DNA of 64,000 nucleotides from Sparassis latifolia (GCA_018466975.1 CM031562.1:3844001-3908000), one strand, 5' to 3'; shown: positions 44,730-60,500, counted from the stretch's first letter. Translations and numbers: made by a program. Notes: generated from the letters alone by a model not told the origin.

Positions 44730-45562
44730 TTTCTTGACAGAACGAGGGGAATCTGAATTGACGGAAATAGCAATACACAGATCAAATGTTCAGACAATGC
44801 TCAGGAATAGTAAGAGTAAAGCTGGACAGCTCTAGCCTGAAGGAACAGTGCTATGAAGGAGTTGAACTAGCGTGACGCGTGACAAGGATCGGGTACTCAA
44901 TCACGTGATCGTTGCTTCCTAGTTTACGCGCGTCGGTGGCGCGCGAACTTTTCCCCCTCGATAGGACTAGAGTCATCTGTTAAAGTTCTTCCTTTCTCCA
45001 TATGCATACAGAATTCTCTGAAATACGGCTCACCTTGCAACAAGTATGTTTTTGAATGAATGGTGACCGAACACTGCGTCTTTCTAGCTCACCCCATGAT
45101 TTACTAAGCATAACGAACTTCGCGTTTCACCTGAACAGATGGACTGGGTTGGCAGGGACTTGCTCGTCCAACAAGCTCGTCCTGGTGACCCGACCCTGCA
45201 GAGGACCTCGTAAAATTTCCACCGCATGTGCTCATCTAAGCCCGAGGACGAATAGCTCGGCCGCCATAAGCAAGTCAGAAGGCCGCGATAACGCGATGGT
45301 GGCGAGGTTTAGCACTCAGACTAAGCACTTTTCACTTTGCACTTTTCTTGCCAAGAAGATTGGCAGTTCCGCATGCCGTTTCGTGTACTTGGATGCTCCA
45401 GTCATCGATGTTGGACTGACAAGCTACAGAGGACAAAGTACCGACCGCGAGTCGATGCTGAAGGTGAGTAGAAGAAGCACAAAATGTAGTAATCGGAATC
45501 GATCCACTTTCATATTGGCGCGGCAGTGCAGCGTCACGAAACTTTAGAGGTGAGATCCAAAT
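44730..45562. other. Intergenic, promoter side of the securin-like gene
   Basis: Contains one 163-codon open frame (45056-45547, plus strand) without recognisable domains, splice context or low-complexity pattern. I do not call it a gene. Confidence 0.35.
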
Positions 45563-45962
45563 GGATGCCTTCCCGTAGCCGTTTAGAGACGTTCTAAAGC
45601 TAAATTCGTCTCTAAATCACTCCGGCACGTCGGCCAATTGATCTCCGACGAGCCTGTGAACAAAGTGAGGCCTTTCTAAACCTTATATCTGGAAGGGGGG
45701 GTCGACCCCTTCCAGATTCTAAACGTCTCCTAAACTATATTTTCGACCTCCGCACCCTCGCAACCCCCATCATCGCTTATATTTGGTGTTATGCATCACT
45801 TACATCATCTTGCCGTTCATCCTCCGACCGTCTAGAACTTGATTTAGTGATCATGGTCTCACGTCGTTACGGTCTCGCAAATCTTGCTGTTCCGACACAG
45901 TGGGGCATTTCGTTGTCCGCTTTATGATTTAGAAATGCTCTAAATCCTACGGGAAGGCATCC
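45563..45962. mobile_element. 400 bp MITE with 16 bp terminal inverted repeats
   Basis: Ends are GGATGCCTTCCCGTAG and CTACGGGAAGGCATCC, perfect over 16 bp. AAT flanks both sides (45560-45562 and 45963-45965), a 3 bp target duplication of the size made by PIF/Harbinger elements. Subterminal TCTCTAAA/TTTAGA words repeat. The centre has a palindrome, TCTGGAAGGGG...CCCCTTCCAGA (about 45688-45718), around GGTCGACC. There is no coding capacity. Confidence 0.9.
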
Positions 45963-46510
45963 AATATTTGCTTACACGTAAACTGTAACCCGATGGGCGG
46001 ACGGCACACGCCGGCGGGGCCCATCCTTCGGCTGTCATGATGAACATGCTGCGATGCAAAAATGAATACGCACGATGGGATCTACTGATGGAAAATTGTG
46101 TGAACACACGCAAACCTAAACATATTCTCGAGGTGGCAGCCAGCCCACTTCGTGGCCATGTCTCTCTTCCAGATGGTAAAACCCGCTTACCCCCCGCCCA
46201 GCCTGACAGGATATGTTCATGTGCACTTACAATGAGGGATGATAGAGAACCTACTTCAGATTCGAAGGCAACCTCGCGCGTAAGAGTGCGATTTGGACGC
46301 GGGAAACGAAGATCAGAAGCAGGGGGACCGGCTCGAACCTAGCCAGATATGTACTCCAAATATGACTAGTCTGTCGATGAGCTCACGACAGCCCTGCATG
46401 ACTCCAAAGGCCAATATGAATACGAGCCAGGGTTCTTGTCGCTCTTTCTCGTTGCGTTTTCATCTTCACGATACATACAACACCTGCCGCATTCGTCGAG
46501 ACAGAACAAT
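45963..46510. promoter_or_regulatory. Upstream region of the Zn2Cys6 gene
   Basis: No coding frame is supported. It should contain the promoter of the transcription factor; the nearby MITE could influence it. No TATA box is clear. Confidence 0.3.
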
Positions 46511-48244
46511 ATGTCCGCTCAACCAGACTTCTCGGCTCTGTGGGAGTTCGGAGTTCATGAATTGAACTACTTGCTGGACCAGTACCACGAGCCCGCCGGC
46601 GAATGCAATGAGCCTGGTATTTACAACTACTACGAGGCAAGTGCAATAATCTGCGGAATCTGCGGCTCACGTTGCGCAGAGGGTATCAAAGAAGCGGATC
46701 ATGACAGGCTCTAACTGCCGCGTTTAACTTTTGCAGAATCACGCAGACTCCACATTACTGCAATCCTATCTCGCCGCCCCTGCGTACATCAATCAGTACG
46801 ATTCCTACAGCGGCGTGTACGGCCCTTTCCATGAGTCCTCAGTCTTCCCTGCCAGCCCCTGCGACCTGACTACCCACGACATACTCCCGAGTTGTACCAG
46901 GAGGCTCTGGGTGGCGACGATGCTACTTCGTACACGCCAGAACCTCCGACTCCCGGCACGATCGACGCCACAGCCTCCTCGCTCCCTGCACAGCTTGTGA
47001 ATCTCCCACTTTACGAGCCCGAGGAAGTCCTTAATGTCAGAAGATCTTCCTACTATGAGCCGTTCAACAAGTCCGAAGTAGTGATCTACAACGACGCCGT
47101 GCCCGCTGTCGAGACATTCAACTACCATGCCTGTGCAAAACAAAGAAGAAGCAGGCATGAGCTTGCAGCAGCGACCCGCCAACTGGAGGAGCCTCAGACG
47201 TACAAGGTCAGTACCCGCCTCCCTCTGCTTTGCAGAGAGCATAGCTGATAAAATGTGTACAGCACGAAGCTACGGATAGTTATCTGGCACAACCATGTAC
47301 TCAACTCATTTTTCCAGACGGAGCGCAGTCGATCTCCGCGGAACCAGCCGCGCTTGAGCTCGAGATTCCTCCGTTTATCATCCCGTCGCAACCTCGGAGA
47401 GTAGAAGTAACCCCAACGAAGCAAGAACAATATGACACTCTGCTGCCAACAAACGCACCCAAGCCTCTTCGCGCACCGAAATCGCGCGCGGCACCTGTCA
47501 CCGTGGAGTTACCATACCCTACGCAAGCCAGTACGTTCAACCCGAGGCATTTTTTCCTAAAAACTCACTCGCATCGATCTAGGTATCGTCACACCGTCGC
47601 AGAGCGCGCAGCCGGATACAATAAATCCATCTCTCCTGCTGACCGAGGCCGCGTGCGGGCTAGGGAAGGTGATGTACTCACCTTTTTCAATGCAGCCCAT
47701 GTCGGCGTCGCTGTACGGACCGGTACCGTCGGGTGTTCCCCGCGTGAAGAAGCGGTTCAAGCGCGGTACCGCGGTCGCGTGTCTGTTCTGTCGCAAGAGA
47801 AAGATCGCGTGTGGAGGATCGGTGCAGGGTAGCAGCGACAAGACATGTATGTGAGTACGCATCCTTCGTGCTACGTGGGGCCTCGCATCGCCGGAATGAG
47901 ATTAGGAGGGGGGTTGTGCATGGAACTTGGTCTATCATCGGGTCCCATTGCTCGCTTTTATGTGCAACTGCGCGGATCTCCGCTTGCGCATTCCACGGCC
48001 GCGGTGGATGGCGACATGGATGATAAACGATGATCAATCTTAATCAATTGTCGTCGATGTTGACAGCCTTTCTTCCTCCTATATCTGGCATGATCACTGA
48101 TCATGCTCTTGTTCGCCCAGCCAATGCTCGCGCCGCAACCAGAAGTGTGAATACCCACCGTCTGCGGACTGCAGCTACATGTTCAGGGAGGTTCCAGACG
48201 ACTCTGGCCGCATGATCCATATCATGCCTGAAGATGGGGCCTGA
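46511..48244 (+). CDS. Zn(II)2Cys6 transcription factor with C-terminal zinc cluster
   Basis: A fungal nuclear regulator that would bind CGG-type sites as a binuclear zinc cluster protein. The start MSAQPDFSALWEFGVHEL at 46511 opens a short exon. Introns near 46640-46735, 47207-47262, 47531-47583 and 47850-48119 connect the middle region (SYTPEPPTPGTIDATASS, AQSISAEPAALELEIPPFII). The zinc cluster is CLFCRKRKIAC, a linker GGSVQGSSDKT, then CxQCSRRNQKC; the second half lies after an intron of about 270 bp. The protein ends only about 30 residues later (MFREVPDDSGRMIHIMPEDG). Most Zn2Cys6 proteins carry the cluster at the N-terminus, so this C-terminal placement is unusual. The fungal-specific middle homology domain is absent. 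Confidence 0.85.
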
Positions 48245-48833
48245 GCTTAGCAAGTGCCCCAAGCTAGCGCTGACTTCCACACAACTTTTGTGTGTTCCGT
48301 GCTTCACAGCACATGTGGTATAGAGTTAAGGTTCTGTGTCCGTCCTTCGCCGTCTTGTTGTCTGGCTCGTGCATGCCTATCGCGCTTTCATATGCATCCC
48401 ATGCTCTCTTCTTGTCGGACCCAAAGCACTCCCGTGCTCACATAATTGCATGATGTCGTTGAGTAAACATTATTCACTCCTGTTCCCGCTTTCGTCACGT
48501 TTTCGTTGTTATCTTTGATACACACAATGTCATGAGTAATTATACTTGGCGGCCTTGTCAACGCACGCAGACAATGAGTAGAAACTTGGAAGAAGTCATA
48601 TTCAAAACACAAGGCTCTACCGATGACATGCATAGAGTAACATATAGCTGTGGGAATGCTTGAGCCATGCACGGCTCATGCATGTTCAAGCAATTGGTAA
48701 GACGAAAGACGTAAGCGAGCTATCAAGAAATGAATGAGAGGTTAGATCACCTACACGGAGATTCCAGACGAAAACATCATAATGAGAAATCAAGCAGATA
48801 TACCATCAAAGATCACCTATATTCGCTTCGGCC
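48245..48833. other. Convergent 3' region
   Basis: Between the ends of the transcription factor (plus) and the checkpoint kinase (minus). No gene or repeat seen. Confidence 0.35.
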
Positions 48834-51426
<2,593 letters not shown>

Positions 51427-53413
51427 CTTGCGTTTGGGATCGGTGTCGAGGGTGAACAAGGGTCGACTGAACGAATCTAGGTTATTGAGCTGGCTTTTAT
51501 AGAGAGGCTGAGCTGGGTATCTGTGCCACCAAGAGTGATCCTCTCGTGTCAAGACAATGGTTCCGTAGGCAAAGCGTGAGTGAAATATCAACTATCGTGC
51601 CAAGAATGAAAAGCGTAAGCAGTGGCGGTCTTCGAAGCAACCCTTAAACCGGTAACTAGACTGGATTCTTGATCTGACCTGCCTTGCAGAGGATTCCGTC
51701 GGCCGTTGTGGCCGTTGGCTTGTCTGTGGCGGGAGTTGCAGTCGAACTTCGAGGCAACACCTCGTTATCGGAGTTTGAACTTCACCCAATCCCTCCTGGA
51801 ACAATCGTTGTAACCTTTGCTTGAACGAACGTTGAGTCTTGACGACGGTCATTTCAACAAAGCTCCTGTGTCACTTCCTGCGTGCATATCCTTGGCACAG
51901 AAAGCACGAACAACTTTGTGTTACCGCTTCGAAGCTAACGGAATTTCATAATTAATATTGATGACCTTGTGCGTTTCTCGGCGACGATCCATGCAATTCG
52001 ATTCTTCGCCGTGGGTCCTAATTTCTCAAGGATGAATTCGTATCTCCGTGGATGTGGCTTATAATATTCAATGGTCGTGATGCAATTCCACTTGTGCCTT
52101 GTGGTGCCCATCCGCGATGCTCGTTCAATGTGGCGCGAAATTGTAAAGCCACCGGTTCTTCCGCATGGTCGTCGAAGAGGTGATTTCTCCTTACCGATAG
52201 GGAAAGATAAGGTCTCGTCGCTCTCGAATACATTTGTGTTCATCTACCGAAACAACAGAAATGCAATAAAGGACGTGGTCATGGTCTCCCTGAAGTGCAA
52301 TCTCTGCAATATTTTTGCTGCTGGTCTTCAGCGTCAGTTCAATGCGCACAACTGTCGAACTTGGCGTACGTTTTCCAAGTAACAGCGTCACAAAATGGCA
52401 AGAGGTTTCGCGGATCTTCTATTGCTGGCACCCGCGGGTCCCATGCGATTGGGATTTGGAGGCGTGCCCTGTAGGATAGGTGGCCCTGTTGTTCGCCTTC
52501 TAGTGAAGAGTGACTTGCTGCGGAAAGAACCTGATCTATGCCGAACAACAAGTGGTCCAGGTAAGTGACCAATGGATGACATTGGGGTAAACCCTGGGCA
52601 ATCCAGATGATTACTTCGTCACGAGAAGCGGAGCAGACTGGTGAGTTACTTGGTACCGGAGCGGCAGTGACCTATACGACGGTGTATAGGACGGCGACGA
52701 GCGCGCGAGCGAGTTAAACCATTAGAGACGGTGCGCTGAGGACGGTCATGTTCTGTCCCTCATCGATATGTGTAGGTGCCTTTTATACCGCCAGCCCGTT
52801 CCGACGTGGTTGCAGGATCATTCAACACCGTTGACGTGGCTGTGGCCCGGAATGAGTTTGTGATGAGGTGAGTTGCAACGCCTTGACCTGAAGACGTGAG
52901 GCCTGAATGCTTGGATGCACTGGCATGGGTCACTCTTGTATCGCACCGCAATCCGAGTTAGTAGCCGTCCTTCACGGAGGTGGAACGTACAGAACCAGTC
53001 GCACTTTATCAATAAGATAACGTCACATCTTATACTGTACTTACATTATATTTTAAGGAGCCCTAGTACCGTTGCAAACGTCCTACAGTTCAAGCTGTCT
53101 CTTCGTGCCTTCTCTCTCCTTTGCGCATGTTCGGGAGCGCTGTTCAAGAACAGCGACGTTTGCCTCGACGAGCTTACCATAGCTGCCACAACGGTAGCAC
53201 AAGCATCCATGACACGGCCGTAAGTTTACGCATATCACCGCAATCGACCAAATCTAACATATATATTATAGATCACATACTGCAGAGGAGAGCATAGGAT
53301 AGAAAGGGCGGATAACATATACTGATGCTTGCGTGAAGTAGAGAAGATCGTTGATCAGAGAACGCTTCAATGACGGTGGCGGCGTACTCACTACTCGGGC
53401 CAGCATTCTAACC
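51427..53413. other. Intergenic, about 2 kb
   Basis: Holds the kinase promoter near 51.4-51.6 kb. Open frames are under 105 codons and do not look like proteins or exons. No repeat or RNA gene found. Confidence 0.4.
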
Positions 53414-54757
53414 TCACAAATCCATCGCGTCCGACGATCCGCTGCTGGACGGGCCTGAGAAACTGACGAACGGGCTATCCAAGTCCATCAAAGCGTACGA
53501 AAACATGTTACGCATTTCTTGGACTTCATTGGCCACTCCCTGAACTTCGCCTTTGATCTCCGCGTGGGACCGCTCGACTCCGTCGCGCACGCCCCGCAGC
53601 TCCAAGTAGGATTGTCCCATCCCATTGAAGATATCGTTGGACGTGTTATTGATCTGGTGCATACCGGTGTTCATATTCCGGATGCCGTTCCGCACATCCT
53701 GAAAACCTGCTGAAGTTGTTTGAGCCAAGCCTTGCAATGCCTGGAAGGTGTTCTGTGACGTCTGCTGAATTTCGTTCAGCATCTGCTCGTAGGGGTCGAC
53801 AGCAGGTCGACTTCCGCTTGCCATTGCTGGACGAATGATGTCCAGCATCTGCGTGATGACGTCGTGTTCGCGCACGCCAATCGCCTGCGTCGCCATTTGC
53901 CCTACGACATCCACCATGCGAGACGCGAGGGGCATTCGGGGGTCTTCATTTTCGCAGCGAGGCGTCTGCGGGTTATAGAACAGCCGACACCCGCCACCCG
54001 AGGGGTGTGACGTCGAGCTACCTTGTCCCAGGGAGAAGGCGATCTTGTTCGCATCAGCAGCCGTAAGTGCCGCTACTGTCAAGTCACCCATGTCAGGTAT
54101 CACAGACGGCGCAGTGGCCAGGGAGCTACCAGTTTCAGTGGAGAGAAAGCCCTCCACGTTGGAAGGCGACGTGGGCAAGGGAAGACCACGCGATTCAAAG
54201 AACATAGCTAGGTCGTACGCAGAATGTGGGTAGTCATTCTGGTACGGGGGCTGACGAGGATCACTCCGGCTATAAGCCGGTGGTTGAAGGAGAGTCTCGC
54301 CGCCCAGATCCGAGAAGTGGCCCGAAGGAGCAGGAGGAGGATCGTGACGGTGCTCGCCAAGGGCAGGACGAAGATCTGGTAAGACAAAGTCCGGGATATC
54401 CTCAACGTTAACATACGAGGATGCCTGCTCCTGCAGCTGCAAGATTGCGTCCACGGACGGTGGAAGCGCTTGCGGTTCGCTCTCGTGTGTCGTGAGAGGC
54501 GAGGCGGCCACAGTGTGCGGAGTACGAACCGAGTCCGTAGGTACATCGTCTGCGGGTCCCGCAGAGAGCTCGAGACCAGTAGGCGGTGCTTGAGATGCAG
54601 CTGAAGAAGCTGCATCAGTACTGACCGCCGAATCCTCAGCTACCTCTTCGAGCTGCGTTTCGGACAAGGATCTCGAGAGGAGAGCAGCTCGACCTCGTAT
54701 GGGAGCCAAGCCAACCGCAGGAACAGTCATGGCCCTTGCAAGACGGTGATTTTGCAT
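53414..54757 (-). CDS. Hypothetical single-exon protein with C-terminal coiled coil, 447 residues
   Basis: The frame is open from 54889, but a TATA box at 54842-54849 (minus strand) places transcription start downstream of that ATG, so I choose MQNHRLARAMTVPAVGLA at 54757. The N-terminal 200 residues are disordered and rich in Ser, Ala and Pro. The middle has SAYDLAMFFESRGLPLPTSP. From about residue 315 a long amphipathic helical region runs (QTSQNTFQALQGLAQTTSAG, VRDGVERSHAEIKGEVQGV, ANEVQEMRNMF), typical of coiled coils. It ends in a Ser-rich tail. No introns, which is unusual here. No family recognised. Confidence 0.7.
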   Translation of the reverse strand: MQNHRLARAMTVPAVGLAPIRGRAALLSRSLSETQLEEVAEDSAVSTDAASSAASQAPPTGLELSAGPADDVPTDSVRTPHTVAASPLTTHESEPQALPPSVDAILQLQEQASSYVNVEDIPDFVLPDLRPALGEHRHDPPPAPSGHFSDLGGETLLQPPAYSRSDPRQPPYQNDYPHSAYDLAMFFESRGLPLPTSPSNVEGFLSTETGSSLATAPSVIPDMGDLTVAALTAADANKIAFSLGQGSSTSHPSGGGCRLFYNPQTPRCENEDPRMPLASRMVDVVGQMATQAIGVREHDVITQMLDIIRPAMASGSRPAVDPYEQMLNEIQQTSQNTFQALQGLAQTTSAGFQDVRNGIRNMNTGMHQINNTSNDIFNGMGQSYLELRGVRDGVERSHAEIKGEVQGVANEVQEMRNMFSYALMDLDSPFVSFSGPSSSGSSDAMDL

Positions 54758-54841
54758 ACTGGACCGGGTGCTGAAGGTGAATGCTTCGAAGGGAGGTGGT
54801 GGGTAGCGATGTTGGTGTACTGCAGTCGTCCCACAGGGTGG

Positions 54842-54849
54842 CTTATATA
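54842..54849 (-). promoter_or_regulatory. TATA box
   Basis: TATATAAG on the minus strand, 85 bp upstream of the chosen start at 54757. Its position argues against the longer reading frame that begins at 54889. Confidence 0.6.
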
Positions 54850-55559
54850 TGCAGAAGATTCCACACTCCGCCTGGCCAACTAGCGACAATCAAGTTGCGA
54901 AGCGTGCCAAGAAAGAAAACGAAGAAGCCAAAGCACGAACAATACAACGCGACCGATCGATAAGAGCACAGCCACTGCCGCATACAGAGCACCACACACA
55001 CGGCGTCGGCCTCTCGAACCTGTACTTAGAACCAAAAAATTAGTGCGTAATGCTCGCGGACAAGTAAATTTACGCCCACGACAAGTATGCGAAAATGCGA
55101 AGCACCGACAAAATCTAACAGCCTTCCCGGTAAAAAGAGGAGGGATGCATCCGCAGTGAAAACGATACCATCCGAGAATTGTCCAAATTCGACAGGACTC
55201 CCTGTAAAACTGATATGACTCATGTTGAAGCCCTTTCCCTTGCCATGGGCGGTCGTGTCTACCAATTATCGCAGCCCGGATATTCGCACGAACGGAAGTT
55301 CCTGCAGCTGCAGTGCCATGTAGTCAAGCAACGGCGCAAGGCACAAAGACAAATACACCGACTTGGGAAAGAAGCACGACGTGGCCAAGACCGAAGCGCC
55401 GATGCCATCTCGAGTTAATTTCAAGCAACTGCCTTTTCTGGCGCACTTTGCCGACAGTCCCCTTGACGTCATAACCTGCTCTCGCCAGGCTGAAACAATT
55501 CTCATCAGTGCGACAGGCTCAGGAGATTAAGTCTTGGATTTCTTTCTTACATGAGCTGC

Positions 55560-56065
55560 AGAGCGGATCATCACTGCCACCTGTTCGCCGCCCAGTTCTT
55601 CCCGCTGACGATCCCGTGCACGCGGTGCGTGGGCTTGATCTGCTGGCGGAGCACAGATATGTTGGTGTACGCGAGGAACGCTGCGTCGACGCGTTCTGCG
55701 CCTCCCATGGTGCCCATGCTGCGTGTGCGCTTGACGCGACCAGTTCAACTCGTGAATCACAAGCGGTAGGAAGAAGTGGGCGCACGTATGTCCGAAGAAC
55801 TCACCTCGATGGTCTGGCAGGCGAGGCAAGGGCCGACGGAGACACTGTGCAGGGGACCGGGGCTGGGGTGGCACCTATTGGGAGTGGACCTGAGTGGACG
55901 TGAGCGGGGAGTATGTGACCGCTCGAGCGAGAGTCCGTGCATGTACATGCGTCCATCTCGTCTTAGCCGCGGTCCAGCAGTTTGACCTTGCCTCCTCCGC
56001 TCTCCTCCGCTGGACGTATGAACCGGACCTGAGCAGTGTCCTCTGTGATCTGATACTGAGACGGG
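55560..56065 (-). pseudogene. M20 metallopeptidase (PM20D2-like amidohydrolase) relic
   Basis: Read leftward in changing frames, pieces of an M20 family enzyme appear in the correct order: PAEESGGGKVKLLDRG (catalytic-region Glu pair) then a stop [54 protein letters not shown], and [19 protein letters not shown] followed by [15 protein letters not shown]. The frame changes at least twice and there is an internal stop. The N-terminal third and the C-terminus are not found. M20D2-type enzymes hydrolyse dipeptides or N-acyl amino acids. Confidence 0.75.
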
Positions 56066-57536
56066 CGAACTTGGATATTTCCGCTTTACACGAAAGACCG
56101 CCAAGGCGATCGGGTGTCGTACGAAGGCGACCCCTTCACTATGATTGAACCGCAGCTTGAACTTGAAGCTTTGAAGGCGAACACCTTTTCAAGAAGCAAC
56201 TTGTTCCCCCAGCTCGTTGCCGAAGATTATCCTTTGACCGATCCGCTGTATGTTCTGTCTGACATGTGATACTTCAAATTACTGTTGGTGTCTCTGGCGG
56301 TACAACAGTAGCTATCAAATGTCTACATCGATGTTCTTACGGCTATGGTTCAAATGATGGATGTGTGTTATTCTTCATGAAATGATCATCTCCGCAGTAT
56401 GGAGTCATACGAGCATGCAACTCGAACTACGTCAACAATATCGCGGAGTCTAGGTGTGTTGAATCACCTCATACCGTATTGAATGACTGAGGCATATTGA
56501 ATCCCCGTGCATTCCTCGTCCTTCTGAACAAAATAGGATCCGAACTATATGAGGATCACAGACAGACCACTGCCAGGGCGACAGGGCGACAGCATGATCT
56601 TCTACAATGTCGAGTTAGGGCGGGCTATGCGCTAGCGCTGTAATTAAGGAAGCTTAAATCTGGGAGCGTTGGTCCAAGTAAATCCACGCAGAGGAAGACT
56701 TGCTCAGACTCAAGCGAATACATTGATGATGTTGCTGACAAAGCACGTGGTCCGTGCGCAGAATTGTAGGGCATATATTCCGACATCGCATGCGTTCATA
56801 CCTTATTCTTGTGCTCGGGCACGTACTGTCGCCAGTGAGGTTATACCGAGGCACAGTCTTTTGCTGATTGCAAATTACACATCCGAACACGTCTGTAAGC
56901 TTCGGCTTTCAGCAATTTTTGTAACATATTCGCGTTCTCGCGTTTTGCCTTTTGGTTGGTCCGGTCCGGGTGTATATACGTACGTAGCGTAGAGTGTGTC
57001 CTATACGCAAATGAATATTTTATGTGTCTGCTCGATCATCTAGTGCATAGGGTATCTGGTGAAGCTTTGAAGGTCTCAGATGTGTTGATATGCCTTCGAT
57101 GGGCTTGAGGCCTACTTTTTGCAGCCACATCTGATGATGACTTGAATCCATATTTGTGACCTTCAAAAAGAATTGCTAACAAATTGTAGAGTCGAACTGG
57201 AGCAACGCGTGACGCTTTGGCGCCCAATATTCTGCCAGACCGACCCTCGACTACTACATACTAATGCCACCATCCTCCGTGGACATGAGTACTCCCTGTT
57301 GAAATAGTATGCTGATCACCAGCCCACTTCCCTCTCACAAATAACGATGACGTCAAATCTGGTTCCTATTTAGATCTACTACTTGTTCTGTTATCAGCGA
57401 TTATCACAAGACTTTTCGTGAGTATGTTGAGACGAATGACATATGAGGTCTTGCATGATTTGACCCAGATACCATGAAAACTGCTAGCGTTTGCTGACCA
57501 AGGGGACTACTCTTGAGCTAGACGGTCGGCGGCATA
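56066..57536. other. Intergenic upstream of Mio/Sea4
   Basis: No exon or relic could be supported. It should contain the Mio/Sea4 promoter near 57.4-57.5 kb. Confidence 0.4.
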
Positions 57537-60500
57537 ATGGTGGCACAAACGGAGAAGCGTCTCTTATGGCATCCGGGACGCGAAAACAAGTTTGTAGTTG
57601 GCGGTGGAACCCAGCTTACTTTGTACGAGTGGGTTCCAGAGTCTTCGGAAATCAAGCAGGTCACTTCGCAGCTCGACTTGACACTCATGAAGGTGACTGC
57701 ATCAGGATTTGTTTGGCTTTCAGATCAACTCTAACCACAGGGGTTTTCAGTGCTTCGCATGGTCTCCAGATAAAACATTCGATGACCTTGTCGCAGTCGG
57801 ACTGAGTAACGGACGTGTAGATCTCATGCGACTGGAGGCGACCAAGTATGCGCGAGATCACGTCTTGTCGAGCGGTCCTTGTGTATCTCTTCCAGCACGC
57901 AATTCTCGCTCGTGCAATGCCCTCGCATTCTCCCCTGTTGATGCAAATTATCTTGCGGTTGGGCTAGACAAAGTGCGCAATGACTCCAGTCTCGTCATCT
58001 GGGACATTCATACCGCCACACCGTCACTGTCCCTCGGACCTACTGTTCCCTCTGCTACAACGCTGAATGCCCCGCTTCCTACCGTCCGATCACATTCGCA
58101 TATCCCTCGTGGAGACGTCGGCCCTCGTGCTGACTCACGAATTTTGCAACAGCACGCTCCCGCAGACACCGTCTCCTCCGTCGCCTTTCTTCCACATTCA
58201 CCCACGTTATTACTGGCAGGAATCTCACACAGATGGCTACGTCTATTTGATTTGCGCGACCCACTTGCAGCTCCGACGACGGTCGCAAGTAAGGTGCATG
58301 GGATAGCGACCGATCCGCTCGAGCCTCACCGTATCGGCTGCTTCGGCGAGGGCGTCGCGACCATCTGGGACACACGCCACCTCACACAGCCACTGTTAAC
58401 ATTCACAGAAAAGGACGCATCTGCTGACGGTGCGAGAGCGCGCCCGAGCTCTGTCTTTGTTACTATGGAATTTTCGAGCACCCGTAGGGGCGTCCTCGCG
58501 ACGCTGGAACGTGACGCACACCACGTTCGTTTCTGGGATCTTCAGCAGGCAGCAACTGTGGAGTTGCACACGTCACCGAGCGAACGCTCCCGAGATTCGT
58601 CACAATCAGGTAAGGTAACGCGCTCGTGGACGAATCCGTCAAGCATGCTTCCGTGGACCGGGTCCAGTTTGAGCTCTAGCCATACCTCGCAAGCTCGTCC
58701 GACCAGCGAACATCAAGCCGAGCCATATTATCTTATGCTGTCAGACACACGACGGAGTACGTTTAACCAGTGTATAGCTTACCATGGTATTAAGCTCAAA
58801 CGATTGACCAGCTAAGGCGTTTTCTAAGCCACTCTCGTCTTTCGCTCTTGTTCCCAGCACAGAGACCCATCCGCTAACGTCGAACATACTGGTCGTGAAC
58901 AAGGAGGGTGATCTAGAGCTATACGCGGTGCACGATACTCCGAAACACACCCCATGGAGTGTGCGGGGCGACCTCGCCATCGGCATCGGATGTTCATATC
59001 GAATTCTTCCTGGCTTCCACGAGCTTGGACCTCCTCCGGAGCCGTGGGACATCCTGATGCAGCCTTCCATTCCCGGCTCCAAAGCCCAATCGGTAGACAG
59101 GAATGTTCGCGATGAATCCTCTGTACGCGGACGTGGGGGCCATGGTACACCTGCCCCCACATTTGGGAGAGGCGACGAGGATGGATTCCCGGCTCTCCCT
59201 GCGAGAACCCCAACAAATCTGGCGGCAACGCGCCCTGGGAGGAGCCGGACGTATAGTCCTGCCGCGCTTCGAAACTTGCACTTTGAGCATTCGGCGGTGC
59301 CAAAGACCGACGTGCATCCACCCGCTCTACTGTCTGTGCCCAAAGGCGAATACGCTCTTCCTCTGAATGGTGGGAGTCATAAAGAGAGGCGTACTTCGTC
59401 GCGGCATACAAAAGACTTGTCTCCTGGGAAGTCCTCCACAGGGATAACGATACAGCACGTTGTCGAAGAGGATGTTTCTATGACCATGCGTCGTAGAGTA
59501 ATCCAAGGATATGGATTAGTCAATGTGAGACATCATCAGACCCCTCGTATCTTCTCATATCCATTCATTCTGATTCTGTGCAGCCTTTGCACAACTCTAT
59601 TGTTGCCAGAGATACCTCAGACGAGCCCATACTTGCAGAACTCTGGCTTTGGATACATCGTGGGTTCAAGTTCCATCGCATTTTCGCCGCATCGCTGAGT
59701 AATTATTCCCCAGATGCACAACGGCTGCTATCCGACCCGACGCCGCGCCTTGAAGGGTACAACTTCGCGTACCAAGGACTGTCGGGCATCTGGGAGGGCC
59801 TCCGCTCTTCTCAAAGCTCGTCTTCTGCACACCCGACCCCCCGCATGCCCCAGAGAAGCATGCCTCTGGATTCGCCTACGCTGGCGATGTCGACACTCGC
59901 ATCTGAATCGCACGTCACGCGAACGACTTCGCGACGTGCTACGCGTCGGCGCAGCCACCCACCCGCACCCGCTATCCCGGAAGATTTCCTTGCTGCTATA
60001 AAGACGCTCAATGAGAGATGCGCGACAGACCGGTCGTCCTGGCAGCCTTCGGCGACCACGAGCAAATTGAGCCAGAGGCAATTCGCATTGCAGCTATGTG
60101 GGTGGAGTCTCTGCCAGGATGATCTGGCTCATGCAATCAGAAGGTGAGAAGCAGTGTCTTGTTGGCATCCATTCGATGAATTATCCATCATTTGTCCAGG
60201 TGGGAAAAGGAGAACAGGCATTCGCAAGCGGCATGTTGGCTGGTATTTACTGATCAGCACAAGAGCGCGGTCGATCTTCTAATGCGGAGCAAGGGTATTC
60301 ATTTACGGCTTTCTGTACTAAAATTGTCTAATTTCTTCATACAGACGAGTCCCACCACATGATGTCAGGGATGCTCGCTGCGCTGGCGCCATCCGCCTCA
60401 AATTTCCCATCCAGAAATCACGAACTGATCGCACACTGCGAGAAGCTCATCGTCCGTCTCCAGGACCCGTACCTGCGCGCGATGCTAACATACCTGACAC

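Noticed and set aside
45056..45547. 163-codon open frame
   Set aside because: No domain, no protein-like pattern and no supporting splice sites; chance length in moderately GC-rich DNA.
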